Shown here: one piece after another, positions 7,218 through 8,892 of the stretch
Layout: the number at the start of each line of letters is the position of its first letter
How positions within the stretch are numbered: position 1 is the stretch's first letter
DNA from: an uncultured Mucispirillum sp.
Lineage (GTDB): Bacteria; Chrysiogenota; Deferribacteres; Deferribacterales; Mucispirillaceae
Assembly: GCA_937890655.1 (NCBI GenBank)
Contig: CALADT010000144.1
Location: 1-8,892 of the forward strand
Length of the DNA: 8,892 bases
Direction: 5' to 3'
The notes under the pieces: model-generated
Seen by the model: the letters and a program-made list of their open reading frames with translations, nothing else
The model's database searches: none
Told to the model about the DNA's origin: nothing
Made by a program: the position numbers and the translations under genes

Positions 7218-8663
7218 ATGCAGTCAAAGAATTCAAAAAGAATGAAAGATGTGTTAGATAAGGGTGCTCTATTATCAGATTTTGATACAGTATCATTACT
7301 AGATGCAATGTTAAATGATTTAATTCCATTATCAGAAAATGATTTAGTGAATATAGAAAACGTTAAATCATATAGTGGTTATTATGCATTTAGTGTTCCT
7401 ATCCCTGTAAACTTAATTAAGGAAGCTGTATCCTTAGCAAAACAAACAGATAATTATTTATCACGTTTAGTGTTAAAATACCCATATATTCAGTTAATAG
7501 TAGAATATTGGATAATAAATAAGCTATATGATGTATATAAAAATGATCCAAACATAATAGGTGCAGCAAATCTTGGCAAGGATTATAAATCGTTTAATAA
7601 TTACCTAAGCTACCATTATTTGCCTTATGAAGAATACGAAACTAACCAAGATAAAATAAGTATGCATGGTTACTCAGCCACTTTTGAATCCATAGCACAG
7701 CTTATTTCTCAATTAGATGGTAAGCGATTTAGAACATTATCTTTTAAACCAGAATCAGAGTTTAAGAATTCAAGTAAGGATATATTGTATGATGTAAGTA
7801 GTTGGGATTTTGCAGTTAATAAATTATACAGGGAAACAGATTTTACTTTATATGATTTTATTTATGATGTGTTTTATAATGGTATATGTAAAGCACTTCG
7901 TGGTTCTTTTAAATCAGATATGATTACAAAATTACTTCCATTATCTAAATCTCACGAGAAAATATTTAGGTATGAAGAAATTAATTTTGAAGCAATGTAT
8001 GGTAGTGATATTGATAGAGAGCTATTTCCACGTTTAAACAGAAAAGTAACTCGTCTTGCATGTATGTGTCCAAAACTGCAACCAGAAGAAAGTTTAATAG
8101 TAAAGAGTGCACCGAACCAATTTATGTATGGGGGCAAGGAATCAAGCTATAATTTTCAAAACGATTATTATAATCCTAAACTTGGTATGGTTTATGATGA
8201 GCTTTGGGAAGTTTGTGGAAGGTCAATAGAAAAGGCAAAGGCAAATAAAGATGAAGATGAAGATGATATGGATAATTTACTTGCTGGTGAAGTAGGTTTA
8301 TATCAGTATTCGTTTTATAGTATGTATCCACGGCCACCATTAAGAGCTTTTCCAGAATATATAAGCGATAAAGACGGTAATATAATTGAAGAAATTGATA
8401 CTTATAATTTTAAAGAAACGGAAGCAAGGCTTGGCACAAAGTTTTATTATACACATAATTTTCATGTAACAACGCCAGCATTTTATATTTATAGAAAATT
8501 ATATGGTTATGATTGGGATAGAATATTCACTATAAGGGATGATTTAATGACAGTAACTAATAATTTAGCTGTTCCTAGTTTATATTTCAAATATGCAGGG
8601 ATACAGTTAATTTTATTGTCTTTTTTAAATTCATATGGGTGGTGTGATGAGTATCTATACTAA
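7218..8663 (+). CDS. Uncharacterised tyrosine-rich protein, 481 residues
   Basis: I do not recognise this family. The ATG follows AAAGGA at 7201-7206 with an 11-nt gap, a little long; an alternative ATG at residue 9 (7242) has no better site. There is no signal peptide and no clear membrane segment, so it is probably cytoplasmic. By hand count it has about 45 tyrosines (over 9%) plus many Phe and Trp. Cys282 and Cys284 form a close pair in LACMCPK; Cys223, Cys333 and Cys476 are isolated. An acidic stretch D-E-D-E-D-D (345-350) follows KANK and may be a surface loop. The C-terminal part (about 358-481) is dense in aromatics, with YSMYPRPPLRAFPEY, a Pro-rich turn, near 367-381. Its stop overlaps the next gene by 17 bp, so the two are probably translationally coupled and functionally linked. 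Codon use looks similar to its neighbours. Confidence 0.85.
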   Translation: MQSKNSKRMKDVLDKGALLSDFDTVSLLDAMLNDLIPLSENDLVNIENVKSYSGYYAFSVPIPVNLIKEAVSLAKQTDNYLSRLVLKYPYIQLIVEYWIINKLYDVYKNDPNIIGAANLGKDYKSFNNYLSYHYLPYEEYETNQDKISMHGYSATFESIAQLISQLDGKRFRTLSFKPESEFKNSSKDILYDVSSWDFAVNKLYRETDFTLYDFIYDVFYNGICKALRGSFKSDMITKLLPLSKSHEKIFRYEEINFEAMYGSDIDRELFPRLNRKVTRLACMCPKLQPEESLIVKSAPNQFMYGGKESSYNFQNDYYNPKLGMVYDELWEVCGRSIEKAKANKDEDEDDMDNLLAGEVGLYQYSFYSMYPRPPLRAFPEYISDKDGNIIEEIDTYNFKETEARLGTKFYYTHNFHVTTPAFYIYRKLYGYDWDRIFTIRDDLMTVTNNLAVPSLYFKYAGIQLILLSFLNSYGWCDEYLY

Positions 8664-8892
8664 ACTTTTACCTGAAGATTATTTTGAATTAGAAAAACAA
8701 TATATCAAACATTGTAAAGCTCCTAATGCCAAAGCTTATACATTTTATTTAGATACATTAAATAATGTAATAATTGGCATAGGTTTTAATATATGTGGCA
8801 ACCCAAACTGGCTAACATTATTATTGTTATGTAAATTTGGTGATTTAAAGCCAGTAAATGAGTTAAATAAGTATTGCATAAATCCAGTGGAT
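8647..8892 (+). CDS. Partial CDS with a possible lysozyme-like (GH24-type) motif, cut by the right edge
   Basis: From the ATG at 8647 the frame is open for 82 codons to the window end; the C-terminus is missing. The start overlaps the end of the preceding gene by 17 bp, with a G-rich GGGTGG at 8637-8642 as a possible ribosome site. An in-frame GTG at 8644 and an ATG at 8635 are alternatives. Residues 29-48 contain KAYTFYLDT, then NNVIIGIGFNI, which resembles the Y-x-D-x-x-x-x-x-T-I-G-I-G hairpin of T4-lysozyme-type glycosidases that cut peptidoglycan. D36 would equal T4 D20 and G44-I-G46 would equal its G-I-G. The T4 Thr26 position is Ile42, and no Glu occupies the T4 E11 spacing (E14 and E16 are further away). 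It could be a divergent or inactive lysozyme fold, or a chance resemblance. There is no signal peptide. Confidence 0.6.
   Translation, partial: MSIYTKLLPEDYFELEKQYIKHCKAPNAKAYTFYLDTLNNVIIGIGFNICGNPNWLTLLLLCKFGDLKPVNELNKYCINPVD

Noticed and set aside
7952..8137. A 61-codon minus-strand frame inside the 481-residue gene
   Set aside because: It is short, antisense to a long intact gene, and lacks a start context.

Overview
This is a very AT-rich bacterial window (roughly 30% G+C by eye, not computed) with short intergenic spaces. The genes are a bacterial Hsp90 under CIRCE control, an OpdA/PrlC-type M3 oligopeptidase, a predicted lipoprotein and an AddB-like DNA repair protein. Together they suggest a low-GC, probably Gram-negative gut or anaerobic lineage. 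A Deferribacterota (Mucispirillum-like) or similar host would fit, but this is a low-confidence inference and no taxonomic marker is present.

Left part, minus strand. Positions 1-1831 hold the first 610 codons of an AddB/RexB-like helicase-nuclease family protein that runs off the left edge. It is separated from the next gene by an intrinsic terminator at 1912-1947. Upstream lies a two-gene unit transcribed leftwards: a predicted lipoprotein (true start most likely 4774), then, 15 bp further on, prlC (oligopeptidase A). The lipoprotein promoter has a TATAAT box sitting in the middle of a perfect 9-bp inverted repeat.

Centre. The 4787-4962 intergenic region is divergent. To the right it drives htpG from a sigma-70-type promoter (TTGACA, 17 bp, TAAATT) whose expected start site falls on a nearly perfect CIRCE element, the HrcA repressor site. 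htpG ends in a strong GC-hairpin terminator, so it is probably a monocistronic heat-shock gene.

Right part. After a 330-bp AT-rich stretch with no convincing gene, an unrecognised tyrosine-rich 481-residue protein begins. Its 3' end overlaps by 17 bp a second gene that is cut by the right edge. The 82 visible residues of the second protein contain a motif resembling the T4-lysozyme-type 'D-T-x-x-x-x-x-I-G-I-G' beta-hairpin, but the usual catalytic Thr position is Ile. This overlapping pair is the only part of the window that could be a little-described system; the rest is housekeeping with informative regulatory sites.
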